Origin: Antedon mediterranea
Lineage: Eukaryota > Echinodermata > Crinoidea > Comatulida > Antedonidae
Direction of reading: 5' to 3'
Length of the DNA stretch: 64,000 nt
Assembly: GCF_964355755.1 (NCBI RefSeq)
Contig: NC_092680.1
Span: 9,775,001 to 9,839,000 of the forward strand
The notes beneath the pieces are model-generated. The model searched no databases. It worked only from the letters and a program-made list of their open reading frames with translations, and was not told where the DNA came from. The position numbers were made by a program, and so were the translations under genes. Below, in pieces: positions 15,101 through 24,522 of this stretch. Positions within the stretch are counted from its first letter, which is position 1. Each line of letters opens with the position of its first letter.

Positions 15101-16013
15101 GTTTCCCGTCTTAAATTTTAAATTGATAAAATATTATATTATTATTATGCACTTGTCAATTGCATGACCCACTATACGACCCCCGGGAGAGGTGCGTCAT
15201 TTGTCAGATGTGCGTCATACTTTTGAATACCATGACGCACCCGTGCGTCAAAAAGGTGACTTACCTTTAGGTGACCATGACGCACCCATTTTGACGCACT
15301 GTGGCCATGTTGTTTATGATATGGTGGGTGGTAAAGTGACGGACATTGACACACCTTGTTCATTGATGTGACGTACCATCAAGGTTTTTTGACGCACCCC
15401 TGCGTCAGTAATTATTTGTAAATGACGCACCCATGACGCACCTCTCCCGGGGGTCGTATAGTGGGTCATACAATTGACAAGTGCATTAGTACCTTCAATC
15501 TTTGAATAATAATGAACAAAAATATTCAATATTATTAATTGTCAATTAATCAAAATTAACCATTTACATTATAATATTATTTTAATAAATTAAAAATTCT
15601 AGGCTTAGCCTAGGCCTACTAGCTAGGACCTACTAGCTAGTCTCTAGGCCCAGGGCCTACCTAATGTAAAAAACAATTTATATAGGCCTAGGATTAAAAC
15701 ATACATAGGCCTAGGCCCTAGACTAGGTAGGCAAACATTTTTTGTTGTTGAATTGCTAGAATGGGTCAATTAGTCCAGGCTAGGCCCAGGCTCATGAACA
15801 CCGGGCTTCGTCCTTTGTTCTACCGCCGGGCGTCCTACCGTATTGTGTGCCTTGAAGATCATACTGCTGCATACGATAAACTGAAAACTCATGGGCTGCG
15901 TCGACAGGAACACCAGGGGAAATCATGATTAAAACAGGAACAATTAATATAATTGTAAGAGGTATGCTACCCCTGAACATATCAAGCATCTCATTAGCCT
16001 CTTCAATCCACAT
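6120..16013 (-). CDS. NCLN: Nicalin (BOS complex subunit NCLN), complete, 14 exons
   Basis: Exons from 5' to 3': 15839-16013, 14679-14866, 14245-14389, 13891-13985, 12799-12882, 11281-11384, 10950-11038, 10574-10698, 10151-10341, 8884-9010, 7712-7881, 7354-7407, 7111-7189, 6120-6182. All junctions are GT/AG, all phases close, and the sum is 562 codons plus stop, about the length of vertebrate nicalin. The start opens a product with a hydrophobic signal/anchor at residues 17-32, then [16 protein letters not shown], a family hallmark. The M28-peptidase-like (nicastrin-related) lumenal domain shows [33 protein letters not shown] and WEHERF. A C-terminal membrane span lies at about 520-541. Known role: with NOMO and TMEM147, nicalin forms an ER complex at the translocon that helps insert multi-pass membrane proteins; it is thought to lack peptidase activity. 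It is divergent from the ALDH gene 3.4 kb away. No frameshift or stop was seen. Confidence 0.95.
9741..9835 (+). repeat. Dispersed repeat A (SINE-like), copy 1 in an NCLN intron
   Basis: The block with GATGTACTAGG, then CACACGAGCTAGATGTG and ACTGGACCT closely parallels the block at 21071-21240 in an ALDH intron. Similar sequence in two unrelated introns indicates an interspersed element. I cannot fix its ends or confirm a tRNA head. Confidence 0.5.
11195..11255 (+). repeat. tRNA-like segment, possible SINE head, in an NCLN intron
   Basis: Plus-strand sequence has an A-box-like TTAGGGCGTAGAGTAG near the start and a B-box-like GGATTCAACCCC about 40 nt later, with spacing like a tRNA-derived SINE head. 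The acceptor stem does not pair convincingly, so it is unlikely to be a functional tRNA gene. Confidence 0.3.
13047..13107 (-). repeat. Dispersed repeat B (retroposon 3' tail), minus-strand copy
   Basis: Read on the minus strand, this is a roughly 60-bp block running from ATGCCTATTGCTTGCTC through GATGACATGCCGAATAAA to an ATT-type tail. It matches 25385-25446 on the plus strand with about two mismatches. Opposite orientations and an AT trinucleotide tail fit the 3' end of a SINE or LINE. It lies in a large NCLN intron. Confidence 0.55.
13187..13800 (-). mobile_element. Helitron-like element remnant (3' terminus at 13187), NCLN intron
   Basis: On the minus strand the presumed 3' end reads as an 8-bp-stem hairpin (AACTCGTC, 5-nt loop, GACGAGTT; plus-strand 13197-13217). 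About five bases later comes CTAG (13187-13190) followed by host T. A terminal hairpin just before CTRR with insertion next to T is the classic Helitron 3' end. The same hairpin-CTAG arrangement occurs at 17971. The other boundary near 13800 is a guess from loss of similarity to the 16.6-19 kb region; no helicase ORF is present. Confidence 0.45.
14537..14558 (+). repeat. Poly-C tract in an NCLN intron
   Basis: Fourteen C, one A, then seven C, in an otherwise AT-rich intron. A simple mononucleotide run prone to sequencing and length errors. Confidence 0.9.
15149..15484. mobile_element. 336-bp inverted-repeat element (MITE) in NCLN intron 1
   Basis: The two ends are near-perfect inverted copies of about 50 bp: GCACTTGTCAATTG at 15149 and its complement ending at 15484, each continuing through GACCCACTATACGAC and CCCGGGAGAGGTGCGTCA. 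AT flanks both ends, consistent with a 2-bp target duplication. The interior contains at least six TGACGCAC motifs in both orientations. No coding capacity is seen; this is a non-autonomous DNA transposon of unassigned superfamily. Confidence 0.75.
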
Positions 16014-17932
16014 ATTTGTGCGAAAAAATGCCTAATTCTAAAGGAAAGAAATTTGTAGAAGACCAAATTCACACACGTGAAATCGTTTTGATGAACTTTA
16101 TACTAAGCTACACGTATCAATAGACGATTAGCCGTACGAATAGATAATTTATGAACGCACAACATGCTCACACCACCACAACTTCTACTAATTGGTGTAT
16201 GGTGCCTCTGATCTATAGCGCTTACCTTGCAACAAGCTCAAACAGGAGCAGCTCTATATAGGCCTACCATTTTTTTTTGCTGTGCAGGCTGGTGGTAGGC
16301 TACCCATTTACAGTACTTGAAATATACAAATGAATGTATTAATTGTATTTTATTGCACGTTTTATTGCTTTATATGATAACACTTTCAGTTTTTTTAATA
16401 GTAGAGGCTTCAATGTTGCTGGTGGTGATTCGTCGGTTAGGCTAGGCCTATTCTACTGTCTAACACTACACTACAGTGTATGCGGGAGTGTATGATAGTC
16501 AGCAGCTAGGCTAGGCCTAGTACTACTAGCCTAGCTTACTAGACCTAGGCCTAGTATCTTTTATATTGACATTATTGATTAGTGTTACAGTGCCTATTAA
16601 TTATTATTTTATACAATTTGAACTCAACCCACAAAAACGTAAAAAAACTGTTTGCGCGATTTTGAAATTTAACATGCTCAAAAGTTGTCTTCATTCAAAT
16701 TACATTGCATAATTTTCAAATTACTCATAAAAAAAGTACTGTACATGCACATAAACTCACTTTGACGAATTATAGTTGCCTATTTTTTATAATTTGACTG
16801 TCAACATTAAATTTTTAAGAAAATGCACGTATTATTAAAAATATGATCACAAAATGTTGAATGATGTACCATCCTACTACTGTATGTATAGGCTATGACC
16901 TGATGCCTAGACACTGAGTTGTCCTATGTTATACTAATAGAATATATACAGTTAGTATCCCTAAATTAGCCATATATTGAGCAAATCTGTGAAAAAATTT
17001 TAAAGAAGCTAATTTCAACTGATTATAGAGGTATACCTCCATGCTTGACTAAGAGATGAAAAACTATCATTTTTCACTTCAACAGGCTTACTGTATGATA
17101 ACGTCAAAACATTATATGAATTCATATCTACATTTCATCAGCTTTCATAATAAATTATAAAAATCAAGGTCACCTTTAATTCTGAAGAGCCATAAGGTAT
17201 TCACATACGGTGAAGGCAAAATTACACGACCTACGTTACTCAGGTTTAAAAAAAAAATAGAATGCGATTTGTACAAAAAAATGTTTGTACGTTTTTTATG
17301 TATTGCCCAGGCAAAAACAAATAATTTTTTGAAACACACAAATGGCCTAATTCATGCTGTAAATTGATTAAAACATAATTTTCAGCTTTTTTTTTTTCGC
17401 GCATGACCCTACTGTATGTATGCATACATTTTTATTTGCTAATATTTTGACCCTTCACCTGAAGTTTATTTATAGTGAATTTTATTGATATGATTGATAC
17501 AAAATGTCGAGAATCATGTAGAAAGTTGATTAGAAATTAATTTTGTGCGTAACTTTGTGTACAACACACCATTTTGTATCCACAGAAAGTGTCATTAAAA
17601 AGTGATGTTTAGTTTTTAATCTATGCTCAATCACAAAAATTCATGAAAGCGCTTGTAAAGGTGACGTCATAACAAAATAGGATGTGCACAACTTCACGTA
17701 AATGTCCATACAGTATAGTGACAAAGTTATGAAATGTTATATTTACACGTTTTCGAGAGACACAAAAATTACAGAAAGAATAATAGAGAAAAAAAGATGT
17801 TTCCATACAATTACAAGGAGTTATACACAATAAAGATGATTTCATACAATTACAAAGTTATCTGCATATTGCGGATAACTAATAAAGAAGATGAAAAAAA
17901 AAGATCAATCACAATAAAAGATTTCATACATT

Positions 17933-17968
17933 AACAATAGGTAATCATTTTATTCTAAATGATCACCT
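17933..17968. repeat. 36-bp direct repeat with internal hairpin, left copy
   Basis: ACAATAGGTAATCATTTT and the following bases recur nearly unchanged at 19259-19294. The unit contains a 9-bp-stem hairpin (TGATCATTT / AAATGATCA in the right copy). The pair brackets the Helitron-like cluster. Confidence 0.6.
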
Positions 17969-17970
17969 AA

Positions 17971-19080
17971 CTAGATATGAACTCGTCACTATAGACGAGC
18001 TAGATTATCCGTTGCGCAAATTGTGCAACATGGACGGTGAACGACACACACACGTTTTTTATGAGGCAGAAACTTCATGTATGCCATTGTACCGTACGAG
18101 TCGAGGGAATTATGTTTATAGCGATGAATGAATTGTATCTATACTGAAGGGGTTGTGAAACACGGCCAGCCTGTGGTTTTTCTTTGGCCAGCCTTTAAAA
18201 TGCTTAATTGACATTTTGATTTTAGATTATACAATATTACATGATAATGACACTGATCAAAATATAAAAAAATGATGAAAAAATTTAAGCAAGAATAGGT
18301 GAGATATAGCTAAAACAAGGCCAACAGCCATTAAGTCGCGTGCTACAATGCATAGGGATACCGGACCGACAGACAGACCGACAGACAGACCGACCGACCG
18401 ACATAGTGAACTATACTGACCGAAATTACTGAACATGTTTAAAAATGTTGAAATGTTTGAAAACATTTATATTTTTTTAATTTACACGTGCTTAGCCTGT
18501 CACTTTTGACGTGCTCGTATAACGTAATTTCGAGTTGAAAAGTAAGTCAAGAAAACAGAAATCGGGCAAAAAGAGTGCGCAATAACATTTAAATATACTG
18601 AACATGTTTACAAAATTACAAAAATATGCGCACTCATGGCAATTTTGTAAACGCTTAAAATTGCCTGAAACGTACTCTTATTTCATCGAAAATAAATTTT
18701 GAAAATTTTAAGCGCGCGTACGCATGCGTTACATGCGCTACGCACGTAATTGTATTGCCATAATGATGATTTATGCCCTGAAATTTATGAGTACCAAATT
18801 TTATTTAATTGTGATTCATGGTTGTGAAGATATGATTACAAACGTGATTCCGTTAAATCGTGCGTAGACCGCGTAATTTTTTATTGCGCACCATGAAAAC
18901 ATAACCACATTGATTCCTGGCCATAAGGAATATACTGTGAAAAATTGACCTAGCTAGATTAAACTGATATCAAGATAAGGTCAGAAAGCGATAAAACGCA
19001 TAGTGATACCGGACCGACAGACAGACAGACCGACCAACCGACCGACATAGTGAACTATAGAGTCGCTTCCACGCGACTAA
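17971..19080 (-). mobile_element. Helitron-like repeat cluster with GACC/GACA tracts
   Basis: At 17971-17974 CTAG lies next to a hairpin (AACTCGTC, 6-nt loop, GACGAGCT), the same arrangement as at 13187, so a Helitron-type 3' terminus on the minus strand is likely. Two short tracts of GACC/GACA (18363-18402 and 19012-19047) share the flanking motifs ATACCGGACCGACAG and CATAGTGAACTATA. The distal one is followed by a second hairpin, AGTCGC-TTCCAC-GCGACT (19061-19078). These may be two related copies or one element; no transposase frame is seen. Confidence 0.45.
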
Positions 19081-19258
19081 AAACAAGGTTAAAATCAATT
19101 AAAATCTTGAAATAATTGTTCTTCCCTAACTTATAACATGTATAAACATCAAAATTTGATATGCCAAGTTTGACCATCAGATCAAAAAAGAAAAGAAAAA
19201 AAAGATGATATTTGACAATCGGATAACCAATAATATTAATAATAAGATTGTATACAAT

Positions 19259-19294
19259 AACAATAGGTGATCATTTTATTCTAAATGATCAACT
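19259..19294. repeat. 36-bp direct repeat with internal hairpin, right copy
   Basis: Second copy of the unit at 17933-17968, differing at about two positions. It is 88 nt upstream of the ALDH start codon, so it lies in the promoter or 5' UTR region of that gene. Confidence 0.6.
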
Positions 19295-19381
19295 GATAAG
19301 CATGCTCAATTTCAAATTGCACATAATATGAATCAGTCATACACCTACAATTTTGACTTTGTTTACACAGGTTTGGCAAAC

Positions 19382-22300
19382 ATGGCTAAATTATATACCC
19401 AACCAGAGATTAAATATACTCAGGTAAGTTTCAACCAAACATTAAACGCAACAATTAAGTAGAGAAAAGGCATAATTAATGTACCATAGGCTGGTGGTAG
19501 GCTAAACCAACCCTAATAATTTGCATAGCAAATATGTTGACTAAATCCAGTAATTTTTATGTACTGTTAATATTTATTTGTAACTTTTTTCCTAGTTGTT
19601 CATTAACAATGAGTTTGTTAATTCGGTAAGCAGTAAAACATTTCCAACCATCAATCCTTGTACTGGTCAAAAGATATGTGATGTCCAGGAGGGCGACAAG
19701 GTACTGAGTATGCATTTTCTATAGCAATAGGCCTACAGTATAATCTATATAAATTTACGTAAGGGCAAAATTCGTTAAATTGTGCATTACTTCTAGAATT
19801 TTTACCCATAACATAAACAAATTCTTTTTGTCTTATGCTTCAATAAATTAGGCAGATGTTGACATTGCTGTGAAAGCTGCACAAGAAGCTTTTAATCTTG
19901 GGTCACCATGGCGACGACTTGACGCCAGCAAGAGAGCTAAGATGATGGTAAAACTTGCTGATCTTTTAAAAAAAAACAAAGACTATCTATCTGTAAGCAC
20001 CAATTTATCATTCTTTTCTCAGTGGAAAACTTAACCAAAAATCATACCATACCATTCAAAATTGAATCGATTTATTATCCATCTGAAAGGTGGCAATCCT
20101 GTTTCACTAGACAATACATACATACAGTACCGTAAAACCTCTAAAAGAAGCCCATGGGCTTAAACCTCAAAAAGAAGCCCATCTCGAAAAGAAGCCCCCC
20201 TCTACCGTTTGCAAAAGTACTCTCGAAAAAAAGCCCATCTCGAAATTAGGCCCCCTGGGCTTCTTTTCAAGATAGTATGGGCTTCTTTTCGAGATAGACT
20301 ACTATACTGTATTAAGAATGTAGGTTTATTAACTGAATGTCAAAGGAACAGAAATAAACAATACAAACATGTGATTAAGAGTTATCTGTAGTAGGATAAT
20401 TTAATGCCAAATACTTGTGATGTGTGATAAGCCCCCCTCTACAGTTTGCAAAAGTACTCTCTAAAAGAAGCCCATCTCGAAAAGAAGCCCACCCAAGAGC
20501 ACTAAAAAAAGAAGAAGCCCATGGGTTTCTTTTCAAGGTTTTACGGTATGTTTCTCTACATAAACAAAGTCTTAACTAAGTCTCTGGGAGTGGAGATACA
20601 GTACTGAATAGGATTTGAACCAGGACCCTGGGACTGCAGCTGTGGACTAAGCACCGCCAAGCCACAACCCCACTCCACAGATAAAAGGCCAAAATTTAGG
20701 CTTTAATATTAGTATGTTACATTTAACATTGACATCATTTTTTTTAGGCTTTGGAAACTCTTGATAATGGCATGCCATACTTTGAATCCGAGATGTGGGT
20801 GGATTCTATTGCTGATACCCTGACGTACTACGCAGGCTGGTGTGACAAGATTCATGGAAAAACTATTCCATTAGGTGAATTTATTAATTAGAAACATATG
20901 TGGTGCAGTCATAATAATTGATTCATACAGTATTTGTATACAACTGTCTCAATGCGTAATGGACTACTGTACTACAGTATGTAACACATACATACTATAT
21001 ACAACTTTCTTATCCTCTAGTGTCCATGTACAGTACTGTCGAGCTACTACCAAACTGCAATCATTCAACACCCTACAGTACTCTTCTAAAAGATGCACTG
21101 GGTTTTTTACAGTTTACACGAGCCAGATGTGCACCGGACCCTTGGACCTATGCCGATTTGATGGCTATAGTTTGCAACGCCCCTGCTGCCTTAACTGCTC
21201 TGCCACTCGACTCAACAAACTTTTCTATCCGCAGATGTAAACTTTATGCCCCAATAATATGCTATAGGCAAATAAGATATTTATTTAACATAATTTAATT
21301 AATTCTAGATGGTGATTACTTCTGCTACACAAAACTTGAGCCTGTTGGTGTATGCGGGGCTATCATTCCATGGAATTATCCAATCGATATGCTAGGGTGG
21401 AAGTTAGGCCCCGCAATAGCATGTGGGAATACAATGGTTATTAAGCCAGCAGAACAGACACCACTCACAGCCATTTTTATTGGTTCACTAATCAAAGAGG
21501 TACATTCCTATCAATCAATTTTACTAAATAGTAAACATTCTAGCATGACAATACAATTGTTGGGCAAATAATTTTTTTTAGTCTAATACTTATGTTTTTT
21601 GTAAACCTAGGCTGGCTTTCCACCAGGTGTTATTAACATCATTCCAGGATATGGTCCAACAGCTGGAGCAGCAATTAGTGAGCATATGAATGTTGATAAG
21701 GTGGCATTCACAGGTTCAACTGAGGTACTATTAGATAACATCCTTATTGTATACTGTTTTATTTAAAGATTTGCAAACCGTTTGCCCCATGCCTGCAGAA
21801 ACAATGCAATCTTCTTCACAGAAATTATTATTTTACTTGGTATCAATTACGTCAGAGAAGGACAAAATATCTGACTAATTAACTTAACTCCTTGACACAA
21901 AAGTTACTTAACTAGCTAGACATAGTAATGTTCAACTTATGTAAGCCCCTCCCTCTAAATAGTTATGCTAATCAAAGTATATTTTATTGTGCAATTTATA
22001 ATAGGTCGGTCATCTGATCCAGCAAGCAGCAGGAAAAAGCAATTTGAAGAGAGTGTCTCTGGAGATGGGTGGAAAAAGTCCAAACATTGTATTTGCAGAC
22101 AGTGATGGTAACGTTTTATATTATAACATCAATACTTGAAGTTGCATAATAGCAGTTTAGTGGCAATGCAGCTTGCCTTCCAATCCCAAGGTCGATTATT
22201 CAATAGTGACTTAATGGCAGGTTTCAATCCTGAACTGGTTGCCAGAGTTCAATCCTGACCTGGTTGCCAGAGTTCAATCCTGAAGTTTATAAGCATGATT

Positions 22301-24097
22301 TAGTTTATCATTCATCCTGTAATTGGCTAATTACGGTTTGTTGAATGCGTTAAAATAAACTAAATTAAAAAACCTATTATTCTATGTACTATAGTGGATT
22401 TTGCCGTCGATGAGGCCCATGAAGCCGTCTTTTGTAATGTGGGCCAATGCTGCTCTGCAGGTTCCCGTACATTTGTCCAAGAGGGGATCTATGATGAGTT
22501 TGTGAAGAAAAGTGTGCAGAAAGCAAACGCTAGGGTTATTGGAGATCCGTATGTTGATGGTACCCAATCAGGCCCTCAGGTAAATATTACCCTGCTGTTG
22601 ATTATGAGCATATGCAAATTTATACGGAGAGGGGAAAACTTTTTATTTTTTAGAAGGTGAAAACTGGAAAAAGGGTTTTTCTTTTCCAACATCCTGGATC
22701 CACCACTCTTGATGAGGGTGATAATGCTGAAGATGATTTTGATGAGTAACATAAATTTAAATATTTGTCACCACTATTTATTAATGTTTGTATTGAAATT
22801 GTTTCACAGATTGATCAAGAACAGTTTGATAAAGTTCTTGGAAAAATTGAATCTGGTAAAAAAGATGGTGCCACATTGTCGTGTGGTGGTAGTCGTCATG
22901 GTGACAAAGGCTACTTCTTGCAGTCAACTGTGTTTTCTGATGTCACTGATGACATGACTATTGCCAAAGAAGAGGTAGGCTAAGATTGATTTGTTGACAA
23001 AATGCATTTACATGTTTATAATTGATAGTACTGTAGTACACATTTGCAATCCTCTTAATAGTGGTGTCCCAAATGGTTCTACTGTATACAATTGAAAGGA
23101 AATAAGGGGTTTATTTAATAGTTGTTACTTTACAATATATTTAGCAGTTTCTGGTATTTTGCACTCTTTTAAGATTTTTGGACCTGTGCAAGTTATTTTG
23201 AAATTCAAGAATATTGAAGAGGTCATTGAGCGTGCTCATAAGACACATTATGGCCTAGCAGGAGCAGTATTCACAAAAGATATTGATGTTGCTATGACAG
23301 TGGCACACAGTCTAAAAGCTGGAACCGTATGGTAAAGCATTGAGTATTCGGAAATGACTTGCTACTATTGTAAACTTAAATGCTATATTCACAGTGTTTT
23401 GGTACTTTAAATTATATTCGATTTATTCAAAATAGAACACTTTCCGCGGTCCATATTTTAACATACACTAACCGTAGTTACATTTCTTGTATTTTCAGGG
23501 TGAATTGCTACAATGTGGGCGGACCTTCCACTCCTTTTGGTGGATACAAGCAGTCTGGTTTTGGTAGAGATTTGTAAGTTCAAATGTTCATGTTTCAAGT
23601 ATATAAAGTGCAAAGTACCAGGTGATATAAATCGGTCAATAAATATCGAATGATTATGTTTGTTTTTCAGGGGAGAAGATTCTTTGAAAGAATACCATGA
23701 GGTTAAAACTGTAAGTCAGTCTACTTTCATGTACACTAAAAAAACATCTATAGATAACATCTTAATACGAAGTAGCATTTTATTAATAGTGGAGGTATCT
23801 CCTTAATAGGATTGTCCCCAGTTACGAATGCACAGCGCAAAGGCCCCTGGTTTAGGACTCATGAGGGACCCTCCAACGCTGGGTAGTTAAATTAGACTGT
23901 TCATGCTCTGGGGCCCTTGAGCTCAAGGGCTCCTAGGTTTGGCCAATGAGCGCTCATAGCCGTTACACCACTGATTGTCCCCTAAATAGGGTTGATTGTA
24001 GTGGGATCATTACAAAAAGGTCTTTATACCAAACAAATACTTTGTTGGGTTTTTCTACTTGCAGGTTATCATCAAGGTGCCACAGAAGAACTCATAA
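19382..24097 (+). CDS. Cytosolic aldehyde dehydrogenase, ALDH1A-like, complete, 13 exons
   Basis: Exons: 19382-19423, 19596-19700, 19852-19992, 20748-20874, 21309-21499, 21611-21724, 22005-22107, 22395-22579, 22810-22974, 23174-23331, 23499-23573, 23671-23710, 24065-24097. All junctions are GT/AG; phases close to 492 codons plus stop, against about 500 in vertebrate ALDH1A. No mitochondrial presequence precedes the fold, so a cytosolic NAD-dependent enzyme is expected. Visible motifs: PWNYP (Asn161), KPAEQTP (Lys184), the NAD loop GSTEVG (237-242), general base Glu260 in LEMGGKSP, and catalytic Cys294 in NVGQCC. The C-terminus VPQKNS resembles the QKNS end of the ALDH1A group. Oxidation of retinaldehyde to retinoic acid is possible but cannot be separated from general ALDH1/ALDH2-type activity by eye. 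The gene is divergent from NCLN and convergent with FOCAD. Confidence 0.93.
20130..20546. mobile_element. 417-bp mariner-type MITE in ALDH intron 3
   Basis: The ends are inverted repeats of about 28 bp starting CCGTAAAACCT and continuing to AGAAGCCCATGGG (left) or its complement (right), with about three mismatches. TA duplicates flank both sides (20128-20129, 20547-20548). The interior is made of repeated AAGAAGCCC motifs in both orientations. TA targets and terminal repeats fit Tc1/mariner-derived miniature elements. Confidence 0.75.
20600..20680 (-). repeat. tRNA-derived SINE head, minus strand, ALDH intron 3
   Basis: The minus strand shows an A-box-like GTGGCTTGGCGGTGC and, about 40 nt on, a B-box GGTTCAAATCC (plus 20611-20621). 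Spacing matches an RNA polymerase III internal promoter of a SINE. A genuine tRNA gene is unlikely because the acceptor stem is not paired. Confidence 0.5.
21071..21240 (+). repeat. Dispersed repeat A (SINE-like), copy 2 in ALDH intron 4
   Basis: Contains AGATGCACTGGG, then TTACACGAGCCAGATGTGC and CCGGACCC, matching the order of motifs at 9741-9835. The 3' part (CTCTGCCACTCGAC) looks like the anticodon side of a tRNA-like head. Two overlapping open frames of 121 and 92 codons cross this copy and are not real genes. Confidence 0.5.
22223..22285 (+). repeat. 25-bp tandem repeat, about 2.5 copies, ALDH intron 7
   Basis: The unit TTCAATCCTGACCTGGTTGC plus CAGAG is repeated head to tail at 22223, 22248 and 22273 (partial). 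Copies differ by one base. Confidence 0.7.
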
Positions 24098-24522
24098 ATC
24101 ACAGTTGATCAGTATTTTAAAAATAATGTAGCAAACTGCTTTCAATGAAAATATTGTTTGTCTCATTTATTAATTAATATGTATATCAAATAACCAAATG
24201 GTGGAGCTATTATGTTTAAAGAAAATACAGTATTATTAATGCATGCATTTGTTTTGCCTCTCTTCATCCAACTTTATCATTTTTTTTTTATAGAATTTAA
24301 TTTTTGTTGGCAAAAACCTGAAATCTATGATATTTCAAAGTGTGTTTACATATAAATAACAATGGATGAATTTATGTTAAGCATGCTACTGCCAACAAAC
24401 AGAAAATAGATATTAAATTTCCACTGAATTAGCAAAAATATATATTTTTTTTGTTTTGTCCATTTTATGAAATTCAGAATTACTGTTGTCTCTTTATATC
24501 GGTGTCCATAAACGAAGTGTTA
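24098..24522. other. Convergent 3' flank shared by ALDH and FOCAD
   Basis: Only 425 bp separate the two stop codons. A plus-strand ATTAAA at about 24412 is a candidate ALDH poly(A) signal. On the minus strand, TTTAATTT near 24296 (ATTAAA) and TTTATT near 24166 (AATAAA) are candidates for FOCAD. Use of these would make the two 3' UTRs overlap. No coding sequence is seen. Confidence 0.45.

Larger units (their letters stand above)
16014..19381. other. Divergent intergenic region between NCLN and ALDH
   Basis: No exon is recognised. It must contain the promoters of both flanking genes, but no canonical core element could be assigned. Runs of taggcctag (16435-16560) occur on the NCLN side, and the ALDH side is dominated by Helitron-like and GACA/GACC repeats. 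Confidence 0.55.

Noticed and set aside
20600-20680. tRNA gene
   Set aside because: A- and B-box-like motifs are present but no paired acceptor stem or anticodon loop could be drawn; a SINE head is more likely. The same holds for 11195-11255, 39250-39430 and 34905-34975.
20875-21298. Overlapping frames of 121 and 92 codons in an ALDH intron
   Set aside because: They cross a SINE-like repeat (copy A) and have no family resemblance; the ALDH exons splice cleanly around them.
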